This document shows positions 1 to 7,013 of a stretch of 64,000 nucleotides of DNA, one piece after another. Numbering within the stretch: the first letter of the stretch is position 1; the number at the start of each line of letters is the position of its first letter. Below the pieces are notes generated by a model. The model worked only from the letters and a program-made list of their open reading frames with translations, made no database searches and was not told the DNA's origin. The stretch spans positions 186,001 to 250,000 of the forward strand of contig NZ_SMAI01000007.1 of assembly GCF_004346185.1 (NCBI RefSeq). The letters are read 5' to 3'. A program made the translations under genes and the position numbers. The DNA is from Aquabacter spiritensis (GTDB lineage Bacteria > Pseudomonadota > Alphaproteobacteria > Rhizobiales > Xanthobacteraceae).

Positions 1-513
1 GCGATCTGGACCTCGCCGAAGGCCTTCATCGCCGCAATCCGGGGCTGGTGCCTCGGCGGCGGCTTCGAACTGGCGCTCGCCTGCGACCTGCGCCTCGCGG
101 CGCCGGACGCGCGGTTCGGCTTTCCCGAAATGACGCTCGGCGCCTTTCCCGGCGCGGGGGGCGCCGTGCTGCTGCCGCGCCGCATCGGGCGCACCGCCGC
201 CCGGCCGTTCTTCTACGAGGCGAAGCGGGCGGATGCCGCGGAGGCGCAGGCCCTCGGGCTCGTCGACGAGATCGCCGCGCCGGACGCGCTGCTGGCCGCC
301 GCATGCGCACGCGCCCACCGCATCGCGCAGAGCACCAGCCCGCTCGGCTTTGCCGGCGCCAAGCAGATGCTCAACCAGGCGAGCGACCTGCCTTTCGCAG
401 AAGCGGCCGAGATGAACCAGGCCTTGCGCCGGCCGCTCGAAGCCTCCGCCGATTATGCCGAGGGGCTGCGCGCCCATTTCGAGAAGCGCGCGCCGATCTT
501 CACCGGCCGCTGA
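1..513 (+). CDS. Enoyl-CoA hydratase/isomerase (crotonase) family protein, 5' end outside the window
   Basis: The reading frame is open from the first base and stops at 511-513, so only the last 170 residues are present. The crotonase core is visible: the oxyanion-hole region WCLGGGFELALACDLRLA followed by FGFPEMTLGAFPGAGGA, where the family carries its catalytic acids. The C-terminal helical part (NQASDLPFAEAAEMN and onward) is normal for the family. Members hydrate or isomerise enoyl-CoA thioesters in fatty, aromatic or branched acid breakdown. It is followed after 27 bp by a metallo-hydrolase gene on the same strand, and the next 8 kb also holds CoA-ester genes, which supports a catabolic role. 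The substrate cannot be told from this fragment. Confidence 0.9.
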   Translation, partial: AIWTSPKAFIAAIRGWCLGGGFELALACDLRLAAPDARFGFPEMTLGAFPGAGGAVLLPRRIGRTAARPFFYEAKRADAAEAQALGLVDEIAAPDALLAAACARAHRIAQSTSPLGFAGAKQMLNQASDLPFAEAAEMNQALRRPLEASADYAEGLRAHFEKRAPIFTGR

Positions 514-540
514 CCGGCCCCGCAAAGGGATGCAGACGCG

Positions 541-1365
541 ATGGACCAGGATCTGCCGTGCTACCGGCTCTATGCGATCAAATATGCCGAGCGGGCGGCG
601 CGCCGGGCCGAGCACTTCATCGGCGGGGACACGCGCGACGAAGCGCTGAACATGGATTATGTCGTCTGGGTCGCGGTGTCCGACACCCGCACCCTCCTCA
701 TCGACACCGGCTTCTCCGCCGCCACCGCCGCCCGCCGCAAGCGCGCGGTGCTGCGCTGCCCGATCGCGTCGCTCGCTCTGATCGGACTCGCGCCGGGCGA
801 CGTGACGGAGGTCCTCACCACCCATCTGCATTACGACCATGCCGGCAATACCGACCTCCTGCCCGGCGCGACCTTCCATTTGCAGGAGAGCGAACTGCGC
901 TTCGTGGTGGGGCCGGACATGCGCTACCGGTATTTTTCGCTCGGCTACGAAATCGAGGATGTCCTCGCCATGGTTCGGCTCAATTTCGCCGGCCGGCTGA
1001 CGCTGCATGACGGCCCCTACGCCCTCGGCCCGGGTCTCGAGGTCGGGGTCGCGCCGGGCCATTCGGTGGGCCTGCAATATCTGCGGATCCACACCGCGCG
1101 GGGCTGGGTGACGCTGGCGGGCGACGTCGTCTCCTTCTTCGACAATCTCCGCCGGCACCGCCCGTTCGTCGCGGCGGTCGACGTCTCGGCCATGCTGCGC
1201 GCCTATGATGCGGTGCGCGCCACCGTGCCGAGCCTCGATTTCCTCATTCCCGGCCACGATCCCGAGGTGATGCGCGCCTATCCGCCGGCCGCGCCCGACC
1301 TCGCCGGCATCGTCGCCCGGCTCGATCTGCCGCCGCGCACGCCGATCCCGGACGGGCGGCGGTGA
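541..1365 (+). CDS. Metallo-beta-lactamase fold hydrolase, N-acyl homoserine lactonase-like
   Basis: The 274-residue protein carries the MBL-fold zinc motif THLHYDHAGN near residue 97, a later metal-binding stretch in GVAPGHSVG, an Asp in TLAGDVV and the terminal IPGHDPEVM. This arrangement is that of the AttM/AiiA-type lactonase branch, which opens lactone rings such as those of acyl homoserine lactones. Inference: in this catabolic cluster it could hydrolyse a pathway lactone instead of a quorum signal. The start at 541 is the first ATG after the upstream stop, with a weak purine stretch (AAAGGGA) some way before it. There is no signal peptide, so it is expected in the cytoplasm. Confidence 0.85.
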   Translation: MDQDLPCYRLYAIKYAERAARRAEHFIGGDTRDEALNMDYVVWVAVSDTRTLLIDTGFSAATAARRKRAVLRCPIASLALIGLAPGDVTEVLTTHLHYDHAGNTDLLPGATFHLQESELRFVVGPDMRYRYFSLGYEIEDVLAMVRLNFAGRLTLHDGPYALGPGLEVGVAPGHSVGLQYLRIHTARGWVTLAGDVVSFFDNLRRHRPFVAAVDVSAMLRAYDAVRATVPSLDFLIPGHDPEVMRAYPPAAPDLAGIVARLDLPPRTPIPDGRR

Positions 1366-1505
1366 GGCGGCAGTTATGTTGCCTATGGCGAGGCTGATAT
1401 GTCCCCGCCGCCCCTGGCGGCGGCGCCCATTCCAGCTACCGTGGCGCGCAATAAGACGCGGAAAAGAAACGATGATCGCGCCCGCCGCCGACCCTGCGGG
1501 GTCCC

Positions 1506-1521
1506 GGAGGACGTGTCCTCC
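1506..1521. repeat. Short perfect inverted repeat upstream of the first MmgE/PrpD gene
   Basis: GGAGGAC-GT-GTCCTCC is a perfect palindrome with 7-bp arms, about 70 bp before the ATG at 1591. It could be a regulator binding site or a small hairpin in the leader. Nothing else supports a function. Confidence 0.35.
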
Positions 1522-1590
1522 CCGCCCCGCCCGCGCCTGAACCGACGAAACGACCGCCCGGACCAATCGGGCGGCACGGAGGATCGCCCG

Positions 1591-3063
1591 ATGACGCCCG
1601 CCGAGCCGCGCGAGGATCCCCGAGAGGATCCGCGAGAAGATCCCATGGCCACGCTCTGCCGCATGGTGGTCGAGACCGGCTATGACGACATCCCCGCAGA
1701 CACCCGCGCCTTCGCCAAGAAGCAGATCCTCGACATTGTCGGGGTGACGATGGGCGGGTCGAAGATGGACGGCATCCCTGCCGTGGTCGATTTCGTGCGC
1801 GCGCAGGGCGGCACGCCGGAGAGCCCGATCCTGTTCTATGGCGGCAAGGTGCCGGCCGCGATGGCCGCCTTCGCGGTCGCGCCGATGGCCCGCGCCATGG
1901 ACATGGGCGACACTCATTATGAGGCCGGGCACGGCGCCGAATACACCATCCCGGCTTTGCTCGCGGCGTGCGGCCTGCTGCCGAAAGTCTCCGGCCGCGC
2001 CTTTCTCGAAGCCTTCATCCTCGCCCAGGAACTGATGATCCGGGTGGGCATGGGCAATCAGTTCAAGAGCCGCGAACTGCCCGCCGGCTCGAACGGCGGG
2101 CACTATATTTTCGGCGCCGTCGCGGCGGTCGGCAAGCTGCTCGGCTTCAGCTTCGAGGAATTGATGAACGCCCTGGGGATCGCCCGGCTGATGACCCAGC
2201 CGCACGATTCCACCATGTATGCCGAAGGCGCCCTGATGATCCGCGTCCATCACGGCTTCGTCACCCAGGACGCGATCAATGCCTGCCTGCTCACGCGGCG
2301 CGGCATCACCGGCCCGACGCAGGAAATCCTCGGCGGCGCACGCGGCTATTACGCCATCTTCACCCGCGCCGGCACCGTGGACCTCGACATCGTCACCCGC
2401 GATCTCGGCCGCCATTGGGAGATGACGCGCACCAGCATGAAGGCCCATTCGGCCTGCAAATGCACCCATACCGGGATTGACGGCCTGCTCGGCCAGATGG
2501 CGCAGCACGGCTTCGGCGTCGCCGACATCGACGAGCTGGCGCTCGCCGTCGGCAGCCTGAACTGGACCGTCGTGGCCCTGCCCAAGGCGGAGAAATGGAA
2601 CCCGCAGACGGTTCCGCAATGCCAGTTCTCGCTGCCCTACATCCTGTCCAGCGTCGCCCACGACCGCGGCATCTTCCTCGACGCCTACACCCCCGAGGCG
2701 CGCCGGCGCCCGGACGTGCGGGCCTTCATGACCCGCATCTCCGCCGAACTCGATGCGACACTCGACCCGCTCGGCACCCGCATCGTGACCCGCCTGAAGG
2801 ACGGACGGGTGATCACCGGCGAATACACGATCGAGAAAGGCCATCCCGACAATCCTTTGAGCGTCGAGGAGGTCGTCGCCAAGGTGCGGCGCTGTGCCGG
2901 GCATGCGGCGATGGAAATCGCACCCGAGACGCTGGAACGGCTGATCGCGCGCCTGCTCGATCTCGACACGGTGGCGGACGTGGTGGAAGAGATCGTCCTG
3001 CCGCTCACCCCCGAGCCGGCACCGGAACGGCGCCCCGTGCGCGACCCCGTCGAAGTGGGATGA
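1591..3063 (+). CDS. MmgE/PrpD family protein (first copy)
   Basis: MmgE/PrpD proteins include 2-methylcitrate dehydratase, cis-aconitate decarboxylase and other enzymes acting on small di- and tricarboxylates. This 490-residue protein has the family layout: an all-helical N-terminal domain, the MDMGDTHYEAGHGAEY segment, SACKCTHTGIDG in the middle, and a C-terminal lid domain ending after the KGHPDNPLS stretch. The frame is open back to 1399, but ATG 1591 has GGAGGA 8 bp ahead, and the residues before it are low-complexity and Arg/Pro-rich. The true start could also be ATG 1645 (MATLCRMVVETG), because the intervening EPREDPRED repeat looks like an odd extension. A second family member lies at 5612. 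The substrate is unknown. Confidence 0.85.
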   Translation: MTPAEPREDPREDPREDPMATLCRMVVETGYDDIPADTRAFAKKQILDIVGVTMGGSKMDGIPAVVDFVRAQGGTPESPILFYGGKVPAAMAAFAVAPMARAMDMGDTHYEAGHGAEYTIPALLAACGLLPKVSGRAFLEAFILAQELMIRVGMGNQFKSRELPAGSNGGHYIFGAVAAVGKLLGFSFEELMNALGIARLMTQPHDSTMYAEGALMIRVHHGFVTQDAINACLLTRRGITGPTQEILGGARGYYAIFTRAGTVDLDIVTRDLGRHWEMTRTSMKAHSACKCTHTGIDGLLGQMAQHGFGVADIDELALAVGSLNWTVVALPKAEKWNPQTVPQCQFSLPYILSSVAHDRGIFLDAYTPEARRRPDVRAFMTRISAELDATLDPLGTRIVTRLKDGRVITGEYTIEKGHPDNPLSVEEVVAKVRRCAGHAAMEIAPETLERLIARLLDLDTVADVVEEIVLPLTPEPAPERRPVRDPVEVG

Positions 3064-3154
3064 TTGTCGGCCGGTCAGACAATATGCTTGAACCGCGTGC
3101 CGGGTCCCCGCTTATTCGGGGATCGCGGGATTGGCCGCAGGAAAGGAAGAGACG

Positions 3155-3547
3155 ATGAGCGACGAGACTGAGGAAAGCCTGTTCGACAAGGGGCTGGCTG
3201 TCCGAAAGGAAGTCTTGGGCGCGGACTATGTCGAGAAGTCCATCGCCGGGGCCGACGAATTCACCCGCACCATGGCCGAATGGTCCACCGCCTATTGCTG
3301 GGGCGCGCTCTGGAGCCGTCCAGGCTTCGACCGGCGCAGCCGCAGCATCGTGAATCTCGCGATGATCGCGGCGCTGAACCGGCCGCACGAACTGAAGCTG
3401 CACGTCAAGGCGGCGCTCAAGAACGGCCTGACCAAGGACGAGATCAAGGAGATCTTCCTCCAGGTCGCGGTCTATGCCGGCGTCCCCGCCGGGATCGACA
3501 GCTTCCGCCTCGCCCGCGAAGCCTTCAAGGAGATGGACGGTGAGTGA
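3155..3547 (+). CDS. Carboxymuconolactone decarboxylase family protein (PcaC-like)
   Basis: This 130-residue protein matches the small single-domain PcaC branch of the CMD family: the WSRPGFDRRSRSIVNLAMI core followed by HELKLHVKAALKNGLTKDEI and the FLQVAVYAGVPAG helix. PcaC removes CO2 from gamma-carboxymuconolactone in protocatechuate breakdown. There are no other pca genes nearby, so a different small acid or lactone substrate is likely. ATG 3155 was chosen over the TTG at 3131 because GGAAAGGAAGAG lies just before it. The stop codon overlaps the start of the next gene, which indicates a shared transcript. Confidence 0.85.
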   Translation: MSDETEESLFDKGLAVRKEVLGADYVEKSIAGADEFTRTMAEWSTAYCWGALWSRPGFDRRSRSIVNLAMIAALNRPHELKLHVKAALKNGLTKDEIKEIFLQVAVYAGVPAGIDSFRLAREAFKEMDGE

Positions 3548-4442
3548 CCCGGCCGCGCGCCCCCTCACGCCCCCTGCCAAGGTCGCCGTCATTGGCCTCG
3601 GCAATATGGGCCGGCCGATGGCGGCCTGCCTCGCCAAGGCCGGCTACGACGTCCGCGGCTATGACAGCGCCCCCGCCATGCGGGAGCGCTTCGCGCAGGA
3701 GACCGGCCGCACCGCCGCCGACAGCCTCGAGGCGGCCGTCGACGGCGCAAAGGCCGTGGTCACGATCCTGCCCAACGGCAAGGTCGTCGCGGCCGTGGTC
3801 GCGGCGATGACGCCGCACCTCTCCCCGGGCGCCATCATCGTCGAAATGAGCTCGTCGGAGCCGATGGCCACCCGCCGGCTCGGCGAAGCCATGGCCGAGA
3901 AGGGCTTCGGCTTCGTCGACGCGCCGGTCTCGGGCGGCGTGCGGCGCGCGATCGACGGCTCGCTCGCCATCATGGCGGGCGGCGATGCCGCGACCCTCGA
4001 CATCGTCGAGCCGCTGCTGAAGGCGATGGGGCGGGCGATCTTCCGCACCGGCGCGTTGGGCTCGGGACACGCCGTGAAGGCGCTCAACAATTACGTCTCC
4101 GGCGCCGGCCTCGTCGCCGCGCTGGAGGCGGTGAGCGTCGGCAAGGCGTTCGGCCTCGATCCCGACATGCTGGTCGACGTGCTCAACGCCTCGACCGGCA
4201 AGAACAACTCGACCGAGGTGAAGCTGAAGCAGTTCGTCCTCTCGGAAGCCTATAATTCCGGCTTCTTCATCGGCCTGATGGCCAAGGACATCCGCACCGC
4301 GCAGCACCTCGCCGAAGAACTCGGCGTCGCCACCCCGCTCGGGGGCCGCTGCGCCGATCTGTGGGACGAAGCGGCGCGCACATTGGGGGATCTCGCGGAC
4401 CATACCGAGATCAACCGCTTCCTCACCCAAGACACGGCCTGA
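3540..4442 (+). CDS. NAD(P)-dependent 3-hydroxyisobutyrate dehydrogenase family oxidoreductase
   Basis: The start is GTG 3540, which overlaps the stop of the PcaC-like gene by 8 bp; the coding frame continues for 300 residues. The N-terminal Rossmann fold has VIGLGNMGRPMA, the substrate-binding stretch is DAPVSGGVRRA, and the conserved lysine of the family sits in VKALNNYVSGAGLVAALEA. These beta-hydroxyacid dehydrogenases oxidise 3-hydroxyisobutyrate, tartronate semialdehyde, gluconate-type or similar acids. The context of MmgE/PrpD and CoA-ligand enzymes suggests a step in small organic acid breakdown. The precise substrate is not readable. Confidence 0.88.
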   Translation: MSDPAARPLTPPAKVAVIGLGNMGRPMAACLAKAGYDVRGYDSAPAMRERFAQETGRTAADSLEAAVDGAKAVVTILPNGKVVAAVVAAMTPHLSPGAIIVEMSSSEPMATRRLGEAMAEKGFGFVDAPVSGGVRRAIDGSLAIMAGGDAATLDIVEPLLKAMGRAIFRTGALGSGHAVKALNNYVSGAGLVAALEAVSVGKAFGLDPDMLVDVLNASTGKNNSTEVKLKQFVLSEAYNSGFFIGLMAKDIRTAQHLAEELGVATPLGGRCADLWDEAARTLGDLADHTEINRFLTQDTA

Positions 4443-4584
4443 CGCCGTGCCCGGCCCGGCAGACTGCACAGGATCCCTCTCCGGAAGTCCCGGCGCTCGG
4501 GCCGGGCGCCGGGGCGGCGGTTGCAGTCCGGGCCGGGCCCCTGCCTTAGGTGCCTTGCCACGCACGCCTGTACAGGGCGACCCT

Positions 4585-4634
4585 TCCCGTTATCGCGTTC
4601 GGCCGCCTGCGGCGGGCCGGCGCCAATAACGGGA
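4585..4634. promoter_or_regulatory. Inverted repeat in front of the LysR gene, candidate operator
   Basis: TCCCGTTAT at 4585-4593 and its exact complement ATAACGGGA at 4626-4634 flank a 32-bp spacer, 10 bp before ATG 4645. The arm centres are 41 bp apart, close to four helical turns. This fits binding by two dimers of a LysR protein, but a stem-loop in the leader is also possible. Confidence 0.45.
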
Positions 4635-4644
4635 CGGACGCGCC

Positions 4645-5598
4645 ATGGAACTTCGCCAGCTGGAATATTTCCTCGCCATCACCGATTCGGCGGCGTTCTC
4701 GCGCGCCGCGCTGAAGCTCGCGGTCGGGCAGCCGGTGCTCAGCCGGCAGATCAAGGCGCTGGAGGACGAGTTCGGCGCCAAGCTCTATCACCGCACCGGC
4801 CGCGGCGTCGCCCTGACCGAGGCCGGCAAGATGGTGGAGACCTATGCGCGGACCATCCTCGAAACCACGGCGCAGGCGCACAAGGACATCGCCTCCCTCG
4901 GCCTTTCGCCGACCGGCTCGGTGCGCATCGGCATGCCGCCCTCGGTGGTGGCGATCCTCGCCGCGCCGATCGTGCAGCGCTTCAGCCAGGCCTATCCCAA
5001 GGTCCTGATGGGGGTGATGGAGGGCTTCAGCGCCCATGTGCTGGACTGGCTGCTGGCCGGCCAGATCGACGTCGCGGTCCTGTACGACACGCCGCAGAGC
5101 AAGTCGCTGATGGCGGACGAATTGTGGACCGACGAACTGTTCCTGCTCGGCCCCATGGAGGATCCGCACGGCATCGGCGGCGACACCGTCGCCACCAGCG
5201 CGCTGAGCGAGATCCCGCTGATCCTGCCGAGCCGGCCGCACGGCCTGCGGCTGCTCGTCGACGGCTATCTCGCGCGGCTCGGCGGCAGCGCGCCCAATGT
5301 GGTGATCGAGGTCGATGCCATGCACTCCACGCTCCAGATGGTCGAAGCCGGCATCGGCTACACGGTGCTGTCCTATCCCTGCGTCCACGACCTCGTCGAG
5401 GCGAAGCGGCTGCGCTATTGGCACCTCACCGAGCCGACCATCGCCCGCAAGCTGGTGCTCGCCTCCTCCACGGTGCGCCCGATCACCGGCGCCTCGCGGG
5501 CGCTCGCCGGAATGGTGCGCGCCCATGCCCAGACCATGGTCAAGACCGGCCGATGGACGCCGCGCCCGCACGCCCGGCGCGCCGAAGAGCGAATATAG
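4645..5598 (+). CDS. LysR family transcriptional regulator
   Basis: The 317-residue protein starts with a standard LysR winged helix-turn-helix (MELRQLEYFLAITDSAAFSRAA, then QPVLSRQIKALEDEFGAKLYHRTGRGV, residues 1-60). The C-terminal two-lobe effector domain starts at about residue 90 with SVRIGMPPSVV. The N-terminal sequence resembles the Nac-type group of LysR proteins. It stands between two blocks of the catabolic cluster, all on the plus strand, and is 13 bp from the next gene. It therefore probably controls the MmgE/PrpD and CoA-transferase genes downstream and its own promoter through the inverted repeat at 4585-4634. The effector is unknown. Confidence 0.93.
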   Translation: MELRQLEYFLAITDSAAFSRAALKLAVGQPVLSRQIKALEDEFGAKLYHRTGRGVALTEAGKMVETYARTILETTAQAHKDIASLGLSPTGSVRIGMPPSVVAILAAPIVQRFSQAYPKVLMGVMEGFSAHVLDWLLAGQIDVAVLYDTPQSKSLMADELWTDELFLLGPMEDPHGIGGDTVATSALSEIPLILPSRPHGLRLLVDGYLARLGGSAPNVVIEVDAMHSTLQMVEAGIGYTVLSYPCVHDLVEAKRLRYWHLTEPTIARKLVLASSTVRPITGASRALAGMVRAHAQTMVKTGRWTPRPHARRAEERI

Positions 5599-5611
5599 GG
5601 AGGGAGATGCC

Positions 5612-6970
5612 ATGAAAGCCGATGTCGTCTCGAACAGCCGCACGATCGCGCAGTTCGTGGCCGAGACCCGCACCCGCCGGCCGCCGGAGGCGGTGCTCGA
5701 CGCGGCCCGCATGTGCCTCGTCGACTGGGTCGCGGTCGCGACCGGCGCCCAAGGCGAGCCGGTCGGGCGGGTGGTGCGCGACGTCGCCAGCCGCTGGAAC
5801 GCGCAGGGCCGCTCGACGCTCCTGCTCGGCGGCGCATCGGGCGCCGTGGGGGCGGCGCTGTGCAACGGCACGCTCGCCCACTGCCTGGATTTCGACGACA
5901 CCTATGTGAAGGCCAACACCCATACCAGCGCGCCGCTCTGGGCCGCGACCTTGGCGATGGGCGAGGATGTCGGGGCGAGCGAGCGCGAAATGCTCTGCGC
6001 CTTCCTGACCGGCTTCGAGGTCTCCGCGCGGATCGGCTACGGGCTCGGTGAGGCGGTGACGGCGCGCGGCTTCCACGCGACCGGCGTGTTCGGCCGGCTC
6101 GCCGCGGCCGCCGCCTGCGCCGCGCTCATGAAGCTCGAGACCCGCACGGCGCAGCACGCTCTGGGCGTGGCGGCGACCCAGGCGAGCGGCCTCGTCGGCT
6201 CGTTCGGAACCATGTCGAAGCCGTTCCATGCCGGAAAGGCGGCGATGGACGGCGTGCTCTCGGCCCAGCTCGCCGCCGCCGGCTTCGAGGCCGCGACCCA
6301 TCTGTTCGATCCCGGCGGCGGGTTCGACACCGCCATCATCCAGGACAAGGCGGTGTCGATCACGCCGGCCGATTTCAGCTCCTGGGAGATCCTCGGCAAC
6401 AGCTTCAAGCCCTATGCCGCCTGCCATCTCACCCATCCCGCGATCGACGCCGCGCGCGAACTCGGCCTCACCGCCGCGGACATGGCGCGCGCCAAGGCGA
6501 TCCGCATCGATGTCGGCGCGCTCGCCCACCAGGTGACCGGCGAGAAGAGCGGCGCGCCGCCCGGTCCGATGGAAGCGAAGTTCGACCTGAAATATTGCGT
6601 CGCTCTGGCGCTCACCGGCCGGCCCATCTCCGCCGCCGACTTCGTCGACCCGCTCCCCGAGGATCCCCGCATCCCCGATCTCGTCGACAAGATGACGGCG
6701 GCGAGCCACCCCGCCTGCGGCTATGCCTCGGCGGCGATCGAGGTGGTGTTCGACGGCGCGCCGGCGCGCCGGATCCATATTCCCGAGGCCAAGGGCCATC
6801 CCGGAAATCCCATGACCTGGGACGACATGCGCGCCAAGTTCGAGGGCCTCGTGGAGCCGGTGGCCGGCGCGAGCACGCAGGCCATCTTCGACAGCCTGCG
6901 CGACTTCGGCGGCGAGAGCGGGAGCGGGCTGAAGACCATCCGCATGCTCTCCGCCGCGCTCAACGACTGA
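5612..6970 (+). CDS. MmgE/PrpD family protein (second copy)
   Basis: This 452-residue member starts at ATG 5612, preceded by AGGGAGGGAGATGCC. Family signatures are the LDFDDTYVKANTHTSAPLWA segment near residue 95, the FGTMSKPFHAGKAAMDG stretch, FKPYAACHLTHPAIDAA and the KGHPGNPMTWDD lid region. It is clearly divergent from the copy at 1591, which has HYEAGHGAEY in place of the Asp-rich stretch, so the two probably act on different substrates and are not a recent duplication. The gene directly follows the LysR regulator and precedes a CoA-transferase gene by 43 bp. Activity could be a dehydratase or isomerase on a tricarboxylate-like acid. Confidence 0.87.
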   Translation: MKADVVSNSRTIAQFVAETRTRRPPEAVLDAARMCLVDWVAVATGAQGEPVGRVVRDVASRWNAQGRSTLLLGGASGAVGAALCNGTLAHCLDFDDTYVKANTHTSAPLWAATLAMGEDVGASEREMLCAFLTGFEVSARIGYGLGEAVTARGFHATGVFGRLAAAAACAALMKLETRTAQHALGVAATQASGLVGSFGTMSKPFHAGKAAMDGVLSAQLAAAGFEAATHLFDPGGGFDTAIIQDKAVSITPADFSSWEILGNSFKPYAACHLTHPAIDAARELGLTAADMARAKAIRIDVGALAHQVTGEKSGAPPGPMEAKFDLKYCVALALTGRPISAADFVDPLPEDPRIPDLVDKMTAASHPACGYASAAIEVVFDGAPARRIHIPEAKGHPGNPMTWDDMRAKFEGLVEPVAGASTQAIFDSLRDFGGESGSGLKTIRMLSAALND

Positions 6971-7013
6971 TCCGCGCCGCGTGCGGCACGGCAAGAACCA
7001 GCAGGGAGAAGGC

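Noticed and set aside
1399-1590. Upstream extension of the first MmgE/PrpD gene
   Set aside because: It is Arg/Pro-rich low complexity, and a good ribosome site precedes ATG 1591.
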